From: Chrysophaeum taylorii
Lineage: Eukaryota; Sar; Pelagophyceae; Pelagomonadales; Pelagomonadaceae
Length of the DNA: 64,000 nt
Direction of reading: 5' to 3'
NCBI GenBank assembly: GCA_029834535.1
Contig: JAQMWT010000504.1
Location: forward strand, 19,223 to 83,222
Part shown: one piece after another, positions 9,762 through 18,622 of the stretch
Position numbering within the stretch: position 1 is the first letter of the stretch
Layout: the number at the start of each line of letters is the position of its first letter
Position numbers and translations under genes: made by a program
The notes under the pieces: model-generated
Seen by the model: the letters and a program-made list of their open reading frames with translations, nothing else
The model's database searches: none
What the model was told of the DNA's origin: nothing

Positions 9762-10907
9762 ATGCTCAACTCCCTCAAGGAGCGTGCGATCACGACGGCC
9801 ATCAAGGCGTTGGACCGGGCCGAGGAGCTCGCGACGGGAGAGGAGGGGTCGTCGCTTCCGGAGGAGGAGGCTCGGGCGTTCGAGGAGGCGCTGCGGCGCG
9901 AGATGCGCGAGGAGGTCGCGCTGCAGCGCGAGGCCTTCGAGGCGCGGGTCGCCGAGCTCGAGGCGCAGAAAGCCGGCGGGGACGAGGAGGCGATCTGCGC
10001 AGTTCTGCGCGAGGCGGCCGAGGCGCTGGGTGTGTCGTCGACGACGCCGTCGAGCGCCCTCGAGCTCGCCGGAGAGATAGCGGCGGCGGCGCGACGCGAG
10101 CCGCGCGCCGTCGAATCCTCCGAGGTCGCGACGCTTCGGGCGCAGTTCGAGGCGGCGCGGCGCGCGCACGACCTCGAGTGCGCGAGGCTGCGCGAGGAGG
10201 TCGCCGAGGCGCGCAAGGTCTCGGGCGCGAAAACGCGCGAGGCGGAGGAGCGCGAGGGCGCGCGGCGGGAAGGTCGCGCGGCGGCCGACGCGGCCTGCGG
10301 CGCGGCTATCCGGTCGGCGGTGGCGGCCGAGCGCGAGCGCGACGAGGCCGCGCGCCGCGACGAGACCTCGCGGCGCGCGCTCCGAGACGCGAGGTACCAG
10401 GCGGACGAGGCCCGCGCGGCGGCCAAGTTCGAGGCCCGGAACGTCGCGTCGCTCGAGGCGGAGGTCGCTCTCGCCAAGAAAGACCGCGAACGCGCCGAGA
10501 CGGCCCGCGCGAATCTCGAACGGGTCGTGCGCTCCTTCGAGGCCGGAAAAAGCGCCGAGCTCGCGGCGCTCTCTCGAAAGAGCGGCGACGAGCGAGATGC
10601 CCTCCAGAACCAACTCGACGCGCAGAAGCACAGGCTCGACGACGAGATCGACCGACGACACAAAGCCGAGCACCGCGCGACCGACCTCGAGGTCCAGGTG
10701 GTCAAGGCCGTTGCGGAGGCGAGGGCCGCGCGAGCCGCCGCGACCGCTGCCTGCCAGCTCGCTACGAGGAAACATCCTCCCGCGCGACGTCGGCCGAAGA
10801 CGCAGAGTACCGAGGAGGAGGCGGAGGACACCAGCCAGCGACGACACTCCCCAGGCCTCGCCACCCTCTTCCTCGACTTCGTCGACAAGGAGCTCGGGGA
10901 TAGGTAG
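9762..10907 (+). CDS. Long coiled-coil protein
   Basis: The ATG at 9762 (MLNSLKER) gives 381 residues; upstream in-frame sequence is Arg-rich and overlaps the opposite SET gene, so it is excluded. Almost the whole protein is Ala/Glu/Arg-rich heptad sequence (for example EEALRREMREEVALQREAF), broken once around residues 90-105 by a Gly/Ser/Pro stretch. The tail is basic and Ser/Thr-rich. It is probably a structural or tethering coiled-coil protein; no family can be named from composition alone. It is convergent with the PDZ-PX gene, with 32 bp between the two stops. Confidence 0.75.
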   Translation: MLNSLKERAITTAIKALDRAEELATGEEGSSLPEEEARAFEEALRREMREEVALQREAFEARVAELEAQKAGGDEEAICAVLREAAEALGVSSTTPSSALELAGEIAAAARREPRAVESSEVATLRAQFEAARRAHDLECARLREEVAEARKVSGAKTREAEEREGARREGRAAADAACGAAIRSAVAAERERDEAARRDETSRRALRDARYQADEARAAAKFEARNVASLEAEVALAKKDRERAETARANLERVVRSFEAGKSAELAALSRKSGDERDALQNQLDAQKHRLDDEIDRRHKAEHRATDLEVQVVKAVAEARAARAAATAACQLATRKHPPARRRPKTQSTEEEAEDTSQRRHSPGLATLFLDFVDKELGDR

Positions 10908-10939
10908 TAGTTTCTAACGTGGTAGATATGAATGTCGCC

Positions 10940-12025
10940 TCAATCGTCGTCGTCGTCGTCGTCGATTTTGAGGGTGGCGATTTGCGAGAGGAGCGCGGCG
11001 CGGCGCGGGTCGACGGGCGCGGCCGTCGCGTCGTCGGGATCTTCCGAGGGGGGCGGCGGCGGCGGCGGCGGCGGCTTCGAAGAGGGAGGCGCGCCCTTGG
11101 TTGTTGTGGTCGCCCCGAGGCGGCGCTTCGAGAGGCCGGACTTGAGGGGGGCCGGGCGGGCGCCCTTGACGACGCCCCCCGGAACGCGACGGCGTTGCCT
11201 GGGGTGGTCCTCGACGTCTGGTTTGTTATTGTTTGGCGGGTCGCGCAGATGCGATTGGGCGTCCAAGAAGCGCTTGAGCGCGGGGTCGCAGTGGTGCATA
11301 TGGAAGTCGCAGGCGCGATCGACGGCGACGACTTTTTGCCACCAAACGTCGAGCTCGAGGCGCCTCGTTTCCAAAAATTCCGTCGAGAGTTTGTCCAGGG
11401 CGAGGGCATGCTTCGGCGGGAAGTGGGCACCCTCGAGATGCCAGCCGAGAGATCGTTTCACCTGCGACGCGAGCTTCTCAAATTCCGAATACCGACGCCA
11501 CACGGTCCACTTCCGCGCGCTCTCGTGTTCTACCTTAGTCGCGTCCAACCGCAAAGCGCACACCACCTCGTACTCGGCGAACGCCGCGGTCCCCGAGGTC
11601 GGCTCCTGGACTCGGGCGCGGCGCACGCGGCTCAAAAACCGGGGCTCGGGGACCGGCAAGCGCGTCCCCGTCGCGAACCTCCGCCGCTCGAATTCCGACC
11701 TCGAAGAAAAGTGCAGCACCTTCTTGAGGGCGTTCTCGTCGCGAAGAAGCTCCAGAACCTCGGAAAACTTGAGATCCACCGTCGGCACGTCGTTCACCCC
11801 AACCAGCACGTCCCCCGTTCGCACACCCCCGTGCCTCTCGATTGCCCCCGACTTGCCGTCGCCCAACTGCTCCCATCCGCGAATTACGGCCGCGCGACCG
11901 TTCCCGTCGTCCTCGAGGACAACGCCGTACGGCCCGCGCGAGGGCACGTGCACGGACACGACGGTGTCGTGGTCCGTCGACCGCGTCGGCCCCGTCGACG
12001 TCCTCTGCAGCACACCCTTTCCCAT
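10940..12025 (-). CDS. PDZ-PX protein with polyproline and WH2-like acidic tail
   Basis: The 361-residue protein has a PDZ-like fold at about residues 20-105: GPYGVVLEDDGNGRAAVI, GGVRTGDVLVGVNDV, then a helix SEVLELLRD. A PX domain follows at about 140-260: YEVVCALRLDA, KWTVWRRYSEFEKLASQVK (RRYSEF is the PX lipid-contact motif), HFPPKHAL and ETRRLELDVWWQKV. The tail has a Pro9 run, then DPRRAALLSQIATLKI resembling a WH2 actin-binding helix, and ends in seven Asp residues. PX domains bind phosphoinositides on endosomes. Sorting nexin 27 also joins PDZ to PX, but it has a FERM domain that is absent here. The start at 12025 is divergent to the gene at 12235. Confidence 0.85.
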   Translation of the reverse strand: MGKGVLQRTSTGPTRSTDHDTVVSVHVPSRGPYGVVLEDDGNGRAAVIRGWEQLGDGKSGAIERHGGVRTGDVLVGVNDVPTVDLKFSEVLELLRDENALKKVLHFSSRSEFERRRFATGTRLPVPEPRFLSRVRRARVQEPTSGTAAFAEYEVVCALRLDATKVEHESARKWTVWRRYSEFEKLASQVKRSLGWHLEGAHFPPKHALALDKLSTEFLETRRLELDVWWQKVVAVDRACDFHMHHCDPALKRFLDAQSHLRDPPNNNKPDVEDHPRQRRRVPGGVVKGARPAPLKSGLSKRRLGATTTTKGAPPSSKPPPPPPPPPSEDPDDATAAPVDPRRAALLSQIATLKIDDDDDDD

Positions 12026-12234
12026 TATAGGTTGTGGATGGAACCACCGGGCAGCTGCTGCTGGTTCTGCGGGCAGGCTCCTTCATTCATTCATTCATTC
12101 TTAAACGGAAAGAAAATTTTTACCGGCACCATATCTTTATTAGTGAATACAGTACCCCCCCTTGATTTTCGTCTACACCACACAGATATGTAACGGCAAC
12201 GACCGATGGATCCGGATCCCCCGATATCACAACA

Positions 12235-15200
12235 ATGACGGTGTGGGCCCGCGCGCTTTACGACTACACGCCGGAAGGTGGGCTGGTCCTTTTTTTCTGA
12301 TGCGCGATGACCGTGCCTCTTCGTTCGTTCGTTCGCAGAGCCCGGCGAGCTCGAGCTCCGCAAAGGGGACTTGATCGAGATTCGCAGCCGCGAGGACGAG
12401 AACTGGTGGCAGGGCACCATCGACGACCGCGACGGCGAGTTCCCGTCCAACTACGTCGAAGTCGTCAACTACGAGCCCGAGGGTCTCGTCTTTCCGTCGT
12501 CGCCGCGACAACACGATCGCGACGACGACGACGACGACGACGACGACAACAATAACGCGGAGCTGGAAGCATCGCCGGTCCAGCCGCCGCGGCAGCGCGA
12601 GCCGTCACCGCCCGAGGAGACCACCACAACAACCAGCAAGCGCATCGAGGAGTCGCCTCTGTGGAACGGCCGGACGGTCGTGGCCCAGCAGCAGTCGCCG
12701 CCGCCGTTGAACAATCTTCGCGACATGCGAGCCGCCGTTGCTGCCGCCGAAGCCGAGCAGGCCGACCTCGCCGAGCGTGCCAAGGCGCTCCGGGCACAGC
12801 AGGTAGATGATGTGCCTCCAGAGGAGGAAGAAGCGGAGGACGAGGAGCAGGAAGAAGAGGATTTCGTCGAGACGGAGTCGGCGGCGCGGCTCCGGGAGGC
12901 GGTGCGGCTCGGGGACGAGGCCGAGGCACGCAAGTCGGTCAAGTTCGAGCGCTCGGCCGCCGAGGAAGAGCTCGAGAACAAGCGACGCGAGCTCGAGGCG
13001 GCGGCCGAGCAGGCCGAGATCAGGCGCGCGCGCGCCGAAGCAGCCGCCGCTCGCGCCCGGGCGACGCGCGTGGAGGAGGAACGCAAGGCTCGCGAGTTCG
13101 TCGCGGTGCGAAAGCGCGAGGAGGCAGCGGCCGCTGTCGCGAACGAGAGCTCGACGACCGCCGTCGCGCTCGCGACCTCGAGTGCAGTCCGCAGCACCGC
13201 CGATGATCAGGTGGCATTGAATGCCGTCATCGCGAGGATGGTCGAGGAGCGCGTCAAGGTCGAGCTCGCCGAGCGCGACGCCGTGCTCCGAGATATCCGC
13301 GAGGCCATGGCGAGACTCGAGGGCGAGGTCGTCGCGACGCGCAAGAAGGCAACCGTCGACGTCCCCCCGCGGTCCTCGCGTTCCGAGGGCGACACAAAGC
13401 ATCATCACCACGCGGCGGCGGCGGCGGCGGCGGCAGAAAAAAGACCGCTCAAGCTGCCGGCAGTCGTCGACGATGGCGCCGGCACCAAAGTAACAGGGAC
13501 CACCACAAGCGCGCCGCAGCACGCGACGCGACGCCGGCCGCAGCGACGACGCGCGAGCCCGAACAATAATAAGGAAGCGCCCGAGTTCGACGAAAATTTA
13601 CCGCGCGTGGCCAATCTGCGCGCGGGAGTCGCCGACAAGGCCAAGCAGGCCCAGGAGGCGCAAGCGCTGCGCGATCTCGCTGCCAAGGCGGCCGTTCGAT
13701 ATGCGAGGTGCAAGAGCGTCGTATTCGCACCCGACGTCGTCGATCCAGAGGCTGTGCGGAGCGCCCCCGACAGCGAACTCGCGCTCGACTACGTCTTCGC
13801 GTATTCGGGCGAGCCGCGCCGCAAGGTCTCGATCGGTCGCAATGCCGTCTGGTCGGTTGACGGGGGTCGCGCAATCTACCCCGCCGCCGGTGTCGTCGTT
13901 GCGCACGATCTCGCGAGGAATTGCCAGTCATTTTTCGCGGGCCACGCTGGCGATGCCGTCACAGCCCTCGCCCGCCATCCAAATCGCGACGTCTTTGCCA
14001 CTGGCCAGGCCGCCAAGAGGCCCAAGGTGTGCGTTTGGGCGCTGGGCGCCGAGGTGCCGGCGCCTATCGCCGACCTCCAGTTGCCGTCTGGCTCGCGCTT
14101 CGTCTCGTTGATTCGATTCTCGCCCTGCGGTCGCCTGCTTCTCACGCTCGGCGCTGACGAGGGCCACACGTTCACGCTCTGGAACTGGCAACGCGCGTCG
14201 CCGCTCCTCTCGCAGCGCGCGGGAGTCCAGCCCGTCTACGGCCTCGATTTCCACCCAACACTCGTCGTACTCGCTGCCCCAAAAACCGGCAACAACAACG
14301 ACGACAACGACGTCCTCGGCGACCTGGGCCCCGGCGACGCCCATTACGCCTTCGCGAGCTGCGGCTTCCGAACGTTCAAGTTCTGGACTTTGACGATCGA
14401 GGCGGACGCGTCGGCTCTATCGCCGCCCGTCACCCGCCAGAGCCCGTCCAAGGCGCCCAAGGGCGGTGTTGGGAGCACCGCCACCAAGTGGCGCTGCGAG
14501 GGATTTCCAGCGACGGCGGGCCGCGCGCACCAGGGCGAGCTTCAAAACGTGGCCTTCACCGCGTTAGTGCCCGTGGTCGTCGAGTCGGCAATCTCAAGGA
14601 ACGGCGGCGACGTGCTCTCGCCGCGCTCGACCGACGAGCCTACCTTCGTGCCCGACGCCTGCTACGTCGCTGGCACCGACAGAGGCGCGCTCGCGCTCTG
14701 GCAGCAAGCCGAGGACGACGACGCGGCTCTTGGCGACGACGAACTTCGATGGCTCCCACGCGGGAAGTGCCTGGCCTCTGCCAAGGCGGCCCACGAAGGC
14801 GCCGTCTTGTGTGTGGCCGCCTCGCGCGGACGCGGCGCCGCTTTGCCCCCTCGCGTTACGAGCGCCGGAAAGGACGGACGGATCAAAGTCTTCTTGCTGG
14901 TCGCGAGCTCTCCTAAAAGACCTGTCGAGCTCGTGGGCGAGGTCGTCGTTGCCACCCATGCTCCAGTTCTCGGCGCTCCGCGGAGCCTCTGCTTTGACGA
15001 GTCCGACGCCAACCTCCTCGTCGGCACGCAGGGGAACGCGCTCGCTGTCGTCGAGATGCCACCGTGGGACGGCGGCGGCGGTGTGGCGACCCGAGCCGAC
15101 GACGATGATCTCAGGGCGGCCTTCGCCGACAACGCGAGGCGTGCTTCTGCGGCATACTCCGACCTTAGTTTCCACATCGTCATCCACGGCCACGTCGGCC

Positions 15201-16153
15201 ACGTACACCAAGTCGCAGCGCACCCAACGATTCCGCTCGTTGCATCCGTTGGCTCAGACAAGACGCTTCGCCTCTGGGACACAGCCGAGCACCGCCTCTC
15301 CCAGCTCCTTCGTCTACCCGAGCGCGCCCTCGCGATCGCGTTCGATCCAGCTGGCGCGACTCTTGCCCTTGGATGCGAGAATGGCGACGTGCTTCTTGCG
15401 ACCTGCGAACATCGCCCGCCGGCGACCCACTCGTGGCGACTCGCACATAAACGCCGTGTCGTTGCCTCCAAGCGTGCGACGGGCCGCGACAACGCGTCTA
15501 GGCAGCCAAAGCTCAAGCAGGGCAGCGTCGATGAGGCTGTCGACCACGACGACGACCAGCCCTCGACGACAACGTCGACGACGATGAATACCACCAAGGC
15601 TGCAGTCCTCGCCGTCGCGTTTAGTCCCGACAGTACAAAGCTCGCCGCCGCCTGCGCCGACAAGTGTATTCACGTCTTCGGTGAAAACTACCGAAAGCGC
15701 ACTGCACTCCTCAAGGGACACTCGACGGCACCCATCAAGCTCGATTTCGACCACTCGTCAACCCTCCTCCAGTCCAACGACCTCGGACGCGAGCTCTTCT
15801 TCTGGGATATTCAGACTGGTAAGCAAGTTACCAATGCCTTCTCTATTCGGAACACCACCTGGGCCACTTGGACGTGCACGCTTGGCTGGGCCGTCCACGG
15901 CGTCGCTACGGATGCCGCTGACGATGTTCGTGCCGTTGCCCGCTCAAATCAAACAAGTGTCTTGCTCGCACCCGGACCCCGAAATGCCATTCGCATATCC
16001 CGCTTTCCTACCTTGCCCGGCGCGCCGACCAAGACTTTTTATTGCCACAGCAAACCCATATCAGCACTCGCCTTCTCGTCCGACGACAACAAGTGCTTCT
16101 CAGCCGGAGGCGCTGATGCTGCGATCGTCCAATGGGCTCACCACGCCCGATAG
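12235..16153 (+). CDS. SH3-coiled-coil-EML/WD40 fusion protein (one intron)
   Basis: Exons 12235-12277 and 12339-16153 give 1285 residues. The join is supported because exon 1 encodes MTVWARALYDYTPE and exon 2 continues EPGELELRKGDLIEI, WWQG and FPSNYVEVV, together one complete SH3 domain. Residues about 65-120 carry an Asp run and a Pro-rich stretch. About 120-350 is Ala/Glu/Arg coiled coil. About 440 onward resembles the EMAP-like (EML) microtubule-associated proteins: LDYVFAYSGE, IYPAAGVVVAHDL, FFAGHAGDAVTALARHP, ATGQ, then many WD40 blades to the C-terminus (IHGHVGHVHQVAAHP, LRLWDT, LAVAFSPDSTKLA, VQWAHHAR). Expected role: cytoskeletal scaffold. SH3 joined to EML is not an arrangement I recognise from model organisms. 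Confidence 0.88.
12278..12338 (+). other. 61-bp GT-AG intron within the SH3 domain
   Basis: It starts GTGGGC and ends TTCGCAG, with a T-run (CCTTTTTTTCTGATG) before the acceptor. It contains an in-frame stop, and its removal joins two halves of one SH3 domain in phase 1. Confidence 0.9.
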
Positions 16154-16559
16154 TATCCCTGCCTCTGAACCCCGTTTTGCCGTCTTCATCTGCTTCTTAT
16201 GCACGGCGGCGTGTTCATTTGACGAGGCGGCTCGACGAGACAACTAACCCCCCAATGCCGCGAACCACGCCGGCCTAGTACTCTCCTCGGAAATCCAGCT
16301 CCCTAAGGTCATCTATTCTGGAGGAACCATCCTCTTCACCCCGCACGCAATCTTTACGCCAACGAGCCCGGCGCCCGCGCGGGTCTGCTATTAAGCCCCC
16401 CAATAGGGCTTGGCAGCTATTGAGATCTCGTGGCAACGATGCACAATGTTCTCATCGGAGAAAGATCGTAATGCGCACGACGTAGTCACTGAAGGGCAGC
16501 CGGTCTACTCTTGCCCTTAATATGTGCGGATCTGAATGGAAGAGGCCTTTCTTGGCACA
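16154..16559. other. Intergenic sequence after the SH3-EML gene
   Basis: Contains the 3' region of the plus-strand gene and the 3' region of the doubtful minus-strand ORF that follows. No repeat or gene was recognised. Confidence 0.4.
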
Positions 16560-17063
16560 CTAAAACGGTGCGCTGCTCGAACGAGCTAGATGGAGTGGGT
16601 TGCCCGAGGGCACTCCGCGCGTCGAGCTCGCGACCATCCTAGTGCCGTCGTCGTCTCTGCGAGTGCTCGAAGAAATGAGATAGATGACCGAGTCCGAAGC
16701 ATTCTGAGGTCCTGAGTGTTTTCTTGCGTGCGCACGGGGCATGTCGTAATTGTTCCACACCTCGGCGGGGATAGCGCTCGGATCGTTTAGCCATACATCA
16801 GCGGAGCAGGCAAGCGAGCCGTTCTCGAAAAAGAAGCCCAATGACTCACTTTCCTGCGAGAAGGCCGCGAGAAGGCTCTCTCGAGCCATCTGGGCGACGT
16901 CCGAGTAATGGTTGCCGTGAAAGAGCTCGTAGACGGCGGCGATGGGCGATGTATGGGCCGCGCGCCAGTCGATAGCTGAGAGGTGCTGCGAGGTGATTGC
17001 CATGATCGAACTCGGCGAGAGCTCCTGCGCACGCGCGTCGAGCAAGCGATCCACGTGATCCAT
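16560..17063 (-). CDS. Hypothetical protein, doubtful
   Basis: A 167-residue frame from an ATG at 17063. The first ~115 residues have balanced, globular-looking composition (for example WRAAHTSPIAAVYELFHGNH and SLGFFFENGSLACSADVWL). The last ~40 are Ser/Arg-rich. No family is recognised. It sits at the edge of a retroelement island, so it may be a fragment of an element or of a longer gene. Composition is the only support. Confidence 0.35.
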   Translation of the reverse strand: MDHVDRLLDARAQELSPSSIMAITSQHLSAIDWRAAHTSPIAAVYELFHGNHYSDVAQMARESLLAAFSQESESLGFFFENGSLACSADVWLNDPSAIPAEVWNNYDMPRAHARKHSGPQNASDSVIYLISSSTRRDDDGTRMVASSTRGVPSGNPLHLARSSSAPF

Positions 17064-17280
17064 TGAATCTCCGGAAGAATCAGTACGCTGTCACAAAGCA
17101 CTTCACTAAGACTTAATTATTACTCTTACCTAGTTCGAACCCTAACTCTGACCTAGTTAACGCGCGAGAGCCCTTCCGAGGGGTAAAATAAACTTTTATA
17201 CTTTTATTGACAAAACCCTCGAAGCATGTGTGCTTCTCACCCCCCTCCCTCCGATTGCTAATCACTGGTAAGAACTGCGG

Positions 17281-17560
17281 CGGAGATCGGAGACTACCGA
17301 TATCTACATCTCGCGCCGACAACTTCGCTGGGCAGGCTACGTTGTCCGCATGCCATGGCATCGCCTCCCTCGAGAGATGCTCTTTTCAATGTGCGCTTCC
17401 AAACGCACCCTGCGGCCCCTACAGTTCACGCACGGCCGTAGTCTCAACAAGGCGCTCCGCAAATTCAACTTTCTGACAACGACCTGGTACTCCCTCGCTC
17501 AAAACCGTGACAACTGGCGACAAAAAAACAACTCGCCCTCAATCCCCCTTGCTACCCCCA
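17281..17560 (+). mobile_element. 3' tail of a LINE-type reverse transcriptase ORF
   Basis: In the plus frame it reads RRQLRWAGYVVRMPWHRLPR followed by EMLFSMCASK and then TTWYSLAQNRDNWRQK. This is the standard C-terminus of non-LTR retrotransposon ORF2 proteins (LRWAGHVxRMP...W..LAQDRxxWR). No polymerase core is present upstream, so this is a truncated relic. Confidence 0.75.
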
Positions 17561-17645
17561 CCGTCTCATCGCCCAGTGACTCCGATCCTCCCACGCGCCA
17601 TGCCGCTGGGATTAGTCTACTAACTTAAACTAACTTCAGACCTCT

Positions 17646-18012
17646 CCCGAGCATGGGAGCCAGGCCGGACCGGCAGGAGCCGGTACGGAATCACAGAGGA
17701 AAATCACGCAGTTGGGGCAGAGGCGAGGGATGAGGACGGACTTGTTGATGGTGGACCGCCACTGCGCGCGGTCTTGTGCGAGGTCGTGCAAAAGCGTCGC
17801 AGGCCGCGGACGTGTTGGTCCACGAACAATGGACCTGTCCGTCGCGTTCTGCCAAACCGAGCGAACCCCATCCCAGCGCGGACTTTCCGGGTGCTAACCG
17901 GCCAGCCCGGGAGGCGAGCAGGCACCGTCCCACTCCGGGACGGCCGGGGCCGCCGCAGGGAGCAAGCGTGTTAGGCGCCGTCCACCATCGCAACCAACGG
18001 TTAGCGATCGCA
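17646..18012 (-). mobile_element. Dispersed LINE 3'-end repeat, copy A
   Basis: About 365 bp nearly identical to 48635-49006 and, inverted, to 40690-40985. Read on the minus strand it contains TLLHDLAQDRAQWRSTI, another LINE ORF2 tail of the W..LAQDRxxWR type, ending in the conserved block that encodes SVLVPRLCPN. All copies begin at about the same 3' point and lack the polymerase, as expected of 5'-truncated non-LTR insertions. Confidence 0.75.
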
Positions 18013-18229
18013 GGGTTAGACTACGCCCCATGCGTAAGACTGGCCACTAGTTAGTTAGGGTTAGTTTACTGCCGCTTTTCGGTTTTCATGAGGAAATCGT
18101 CTTGTGTTCGAAAATGGTGGCTATAGCCTAGTTTTGAGCTTTTCTATCCGACCCTAACCATAGGACTAAGACGCTCACAGAAACGCCAACGGCCCCTACG
18201 TCTCTCGGCCGCCGGGTCCCTGGCGGCGC

Positions 18230-18385
18230 GCGGACGGTTAGCCCCCTATAATCGGCTTACACCCACTCGTGCTTATACCCACTCACCCCACTCACCTTTC
18301 AGCTCGACGCTCTCACCCCCGCCAATCTAAGCTGCTTTGATCAGCGCACGCTCGCTAGCCTTTGAGTTTGCTCCTAAACCATAGG
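18230..18385. repeat. Dispersed copy of the right-end tandem repeat
   Basis: The segment with ACTCGTGCTTATACCCACTC and CCGCCAATCTAAGCTGCTTT matches 61905-62030 and 62960-63075 in the tandem array over about 130 bp with scattered differences. It shows that the array sequence also exists as single insertions. Confidence 0.75.
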
Positions 18386-18622
18386 ACTGTACGTGGGTGA
18401 ATTAAAAAAAAAAATAGCGGCAAACTGGACTGCAATGCGAAATGCGGGTGATATGTACGATTGGCTTGGGTGCATGCTGTTCGTTTGTTTTCGCACTCGT
18501 ACAACTTGTAAAGACGAAGGAAATGGATGCGAAATGAAAGAGACTACATTGCCGAAGAGTTTGGGGCTCGTTGTTGGATCAACATCCGTGGTGTCTTTGA
18601 AAGAGCGCGCTCTGAATAGTAC

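Noticed and set aside
9143-10888. 581-codon minus-strand ORF opposite the coiled-coil gene
   Set aside because: Ser/Arg/Ala low complexity produced by the GC-rich coding strand; it also overlaps the SET gene.
17110-17160. tRNA-like B box (GGTTCGAACTA on the minus strand)
   Set aside because: The B box lacks the final CC, and no cloverleaf or A box could be drawn.
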